Source of the DNA: Planctomycetota bacterium
GTDB taxonomy: Bacteria > Planctomycetota > UBA8108 > UBA1146 > JAJFFE01
Direction of reading: 5' to 3'
DNA: 7,553 bases
Assembly (NCBI GenBank): GCA_020425835.1
Contig: JAGQRC010000152.1
Location: 1-7,553, forward strand
The position numbers were made by a program, and so were the translations under genes. Shown here in pieces: positions 6,311 to 7,553 of this stretch (positions within the stretch are counted from its first letter, which is position 1; each line of letters starts with the position of its first letter). The notes beneath the pieces were generated by a model that saw only the letters and a list, made by a program, of their open reading frames with translations, did not search any database and had not been told where the DNA came from.

Positions 6311-6343
6311 GAAGTTCGTGGGCGGAAGCACCGACCCTCGACG
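6311..6343. repeat. Near-copy of the segment at 1401-1432
   Basis: By eye, 27 of 33 aligned positions match 1401-1432 with one gap. The shared blocks are gaagttcgt, ggcg, cgacc and tcgacg, in the same order and orientation. At 1401 the segment folds into a good hairpin; here the equivalent stem has only five of seven pairs. A separate 6-bp stem, cgacga (6339-6344) with tcgtcg (6350-6355), overlaps its end. Both copies are intergenic, one after msrAB and one in the leader region of the DUF2959 gene. Could be a dispersed repeat or chance. Confidence 0.4.
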
Positions 6344-6482
6344 ACCCTGTCGTCGCCGGAACTCCTCGAGGGAGCAACCAGGAGCCTGCCGTATTCCTGA
6401 GCCCGCGCCTGCGAAGATCGCGAGACACTCGCTCCGGGGGGTCGTGAATAGTGCGGCTCGTCGGGATCGGAAGATGCGCGGG

Positions 6483-6511
6483 ATTGTCCAATGCGACTTC
6501 GGGCGAGTCAA
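6483..6511 (-). promoter_or_regulatory. Candidate sigma70-type promoter for the DUF2959 gene
   Basis: On the - strand, TTGACT (6511-6506, five of six to consensus) is followed by exactly 17 bases and then GACAAT (6488-6483, four of six). Transcription would start near 6476, leaving a leader of about 210 bases before the ATG at 6264. The site lies in the 291-bp gap after the histidine kinase gene, which supports separate transcription. I saw no strong terminator for the kinase gene in this gap. Confidence 0.4.
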
Positions 6512-6555
6512 CGCTTCCGCGACGCGGGGCCCTCACTCCGACCGGAACGAGGCTG

Positions 6556-7553
6556 CTACTTCGGCCGGTGTGGCAACTCGGCCGCGCTGTTCCGGAGCGC
6601 GCGATCGATGGCCCGCAGGAAGACCTCCCGTTGGAGTGGCTTCGGGATGAACGGATCTCCGCCGGAGAACTCGGAGACGTCGACCTCTCGGTCGTAGCGG
6701 GAGGTCAGGATGATCGGGACCCGAGGGTCGATCGCGCGCAACCCCTTGCGGGTCATCGAGACACTCAGGCCGGGTGTGCTCATGTCGAGCAGGACGACAT
6801 CGATCTCCGCGTGTTTCGCCCCGTAGAGCTCGACCGCGGACGCTCCCTCCGTGGCGGCGACCCATCGGTGCCCCGCGCTCGAGAGGAAGCTCGCGACGAG
6901 GGCGCGAACCTCCGGAGCGTCGTCGACGACGAGAACCGTGCCGGTTCGCGGGTGCTCCGCGGGTGACCGATCCTCGGCCGTCGGATCGAGCGGCCGCACG
7001 CGCACATCGGGGAAGACGATCTCGAAGCGGGTGCCGCGCCCTTGCGTCGTCGAGACGCGCAGCCCGGCTCCGTGTCCCCGCACGATTCCCATCGCCGCGG
7101 CCAAACCGATGCCGCGCCCCGTGGTCTTCGTCGTGAAGAACGGTTCGAAGATCCGGGGCAGCGCTTCCTCCGGAATCCCCGCACCGTCGTCCTCGACCGA
7201 CAGGAGGGTGTGGGGGCCCGGCTCGAGGCGGCGACCCGTGTGGTGCGCGAACCCGAGCTCGTTGGAACGATCGCACTCCTCCGGCGTGAGCTCGACTCGA
7301 CGCGTCGCGATCGTGATGTGGCGGGCGCCCGCCTCCGTCGCATTGAGCACGAGGTTCGCGACGAGCTGCTGGATCTGCGAAGCCTCGACCCGGACCGGAG
7401 GCATCGCTTCCGCTAGTTGGAACTCGAGCTCGTTGCGCATCGCGGGACCCTGGAGAAGCGCTCGGCCCTTCTCGAGGAGCTTGCCGAGATCGCACTCCCG
7501 GAGCGCGAAGCGTCGACGTCCGGCGTAGGCGAGCATCTGCTGGGACAGCTCGG
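6556..7553 (-). CDS. Hybrid sensor histidine kinase, C-terminal part (HATPase plus receiver domain), 5' end outside the window
   Basis: The frame is open to the right edge and reads ELSQQMLAYAGRR, the usual end of a dimerisation/phosphoacceptor helix, so the gene continues beyond 7553; the ATG at 7536 is internal. About 331 residues are visible. Numbering from that Met, the HATPase domain (about 45-178) has the N-box NLVLNATEAG (Asn65), DDGAGI (Asp116), FEPFFTTK, and GRGIGLA (140-146). After a short linker, a receiver domain (about 199-315) has acidic Asp205 and Asp206, phosphoacceptor Asp251, Thr278/Ser279 and Lys299. The kinase would autophosphorylate on a His outside the window and pass phosphate to Asp251 or to another regulator. 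Its sensor domain and signal cannot be seen. The receiver reads TPGLSVS where most carry a conserved Gly two residues later (PGMDG type). No DNA-binding output domain and no adjacent response regulator gene are visible. Confidence 0.95.
   Translation of the reverse strand, partial: ELSQQMLAYAGRRRFALRECDLGKLLEKGRALLQGPAMRNELEFQLAEAMPPVRVEASQIQQLVANLVLNATEAGARHITIATRRVELTPEECDRSNELGFAHHTGRRLEPGPHTLLSVEDDGAGIPEEALPRIFEPFFTTKTTGRGIGLAAAMGIVRGHGAGLRVSTTQGRGTRFEIVFPDVRVRPLDPTAEDRSPAEHPRTGTVLVVDDAPEVRALVASFLSSAGHRWVAATEGASAVELYGAKHAEIDVVLLDMSTPGLSVSMTRKGLRAIDPRVPIILTSRYDREVDVSEFSGGDPFIPKPLQREVFLRAIDRALRNSAAELPHRPK

Noticed and set aside
6445..6491. TTGGAC with TATTCA or CACTAT as a promoter of the DUF2959 gene
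   Set aside because: The spacer is over 30 bases; the TTGACT/GACAAT pair nearby has exact 17-base spacing.
3671..7553. Single three-gene - strand operon
   Set aside because: Gaps of 291 and 179 bases and a candidate promoter inside the first gap argue for separate transcripts.
236..7553. A defence island, biosynthetic cluster or mobile element
   Set aside because: No transposase, integrase, nuclease, helicase or modification enzyme is encoded, and no terminal inverted repeats or target duplications were seen.

Overview
This GC-rich window carries five protein genes: two on the + strand (236-1387 and 1801-3582) facing three on the - strand (3671-5431, 5611-6264, and 6556 to the right edge). 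The likeliest source is a planctomycete (Planctomycetota) or a similar marine or environmental bacterium. Three things point that way: a secreted enzyme-like protein ending in a paired EF-hand dockerin-like module with a Cys-rich tail, a lipoprotein with VCBS/FG-GAP blades and an ASPIC/UnbV domain, and a DUF2959 lipoprotein. This assignment rests on protein style, not on a marker gene.

Layout. Positions 1-153 are a tandem array of a 16-bp unit that probably runs out of the left edge. Next is a lipoprotein methionine sulfoxide reductase with MsrA and MsrB fused (msrAB, 236-1387). The 413-bp gap that follows holds two hairpins, a plausible promoter and a structured leader. It leads into a 593-residue secreted protein (1801-3582) that looks like a clan GH-A glycosidase with a dockerin-like C-terminus. 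A strong hairpin at about 3611-3652 separates it from the convergent VCBS/ASPIC-UnbV lipoprotein gene (3671-5431, -). Upstream of that on the - strand are the DUF2959 lipoprotein gene (5611-6264, -), with its own candidate promoter, and the 3' part of a hybrid histidine kinase gene with a C-terminal receiver domain (6556-7553, -), cut by the right edge.

Functionally the four complete genes all encode exported products: three predicted lipoproteins and one secreted protein. They are separated by gaps of 88 to 413 bp, so they look like single-gene units, not one operon. MsrAB would repair oxidised methionines in envelope proteins, the dockerin-like protein would act on extracellular glycans, and the VCBS and DUF2959 lipoproteins have no firmly known role. 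I found no RNA gene, insertion sequence, CRISPR array or phage gene. No clear new multi-gene system is visible. The most unusual items are the 16-bp array, a near-repeat shared by two intergenic regions, the MsrAB cysteine pattern and the uncharacterised putative glycosidase.
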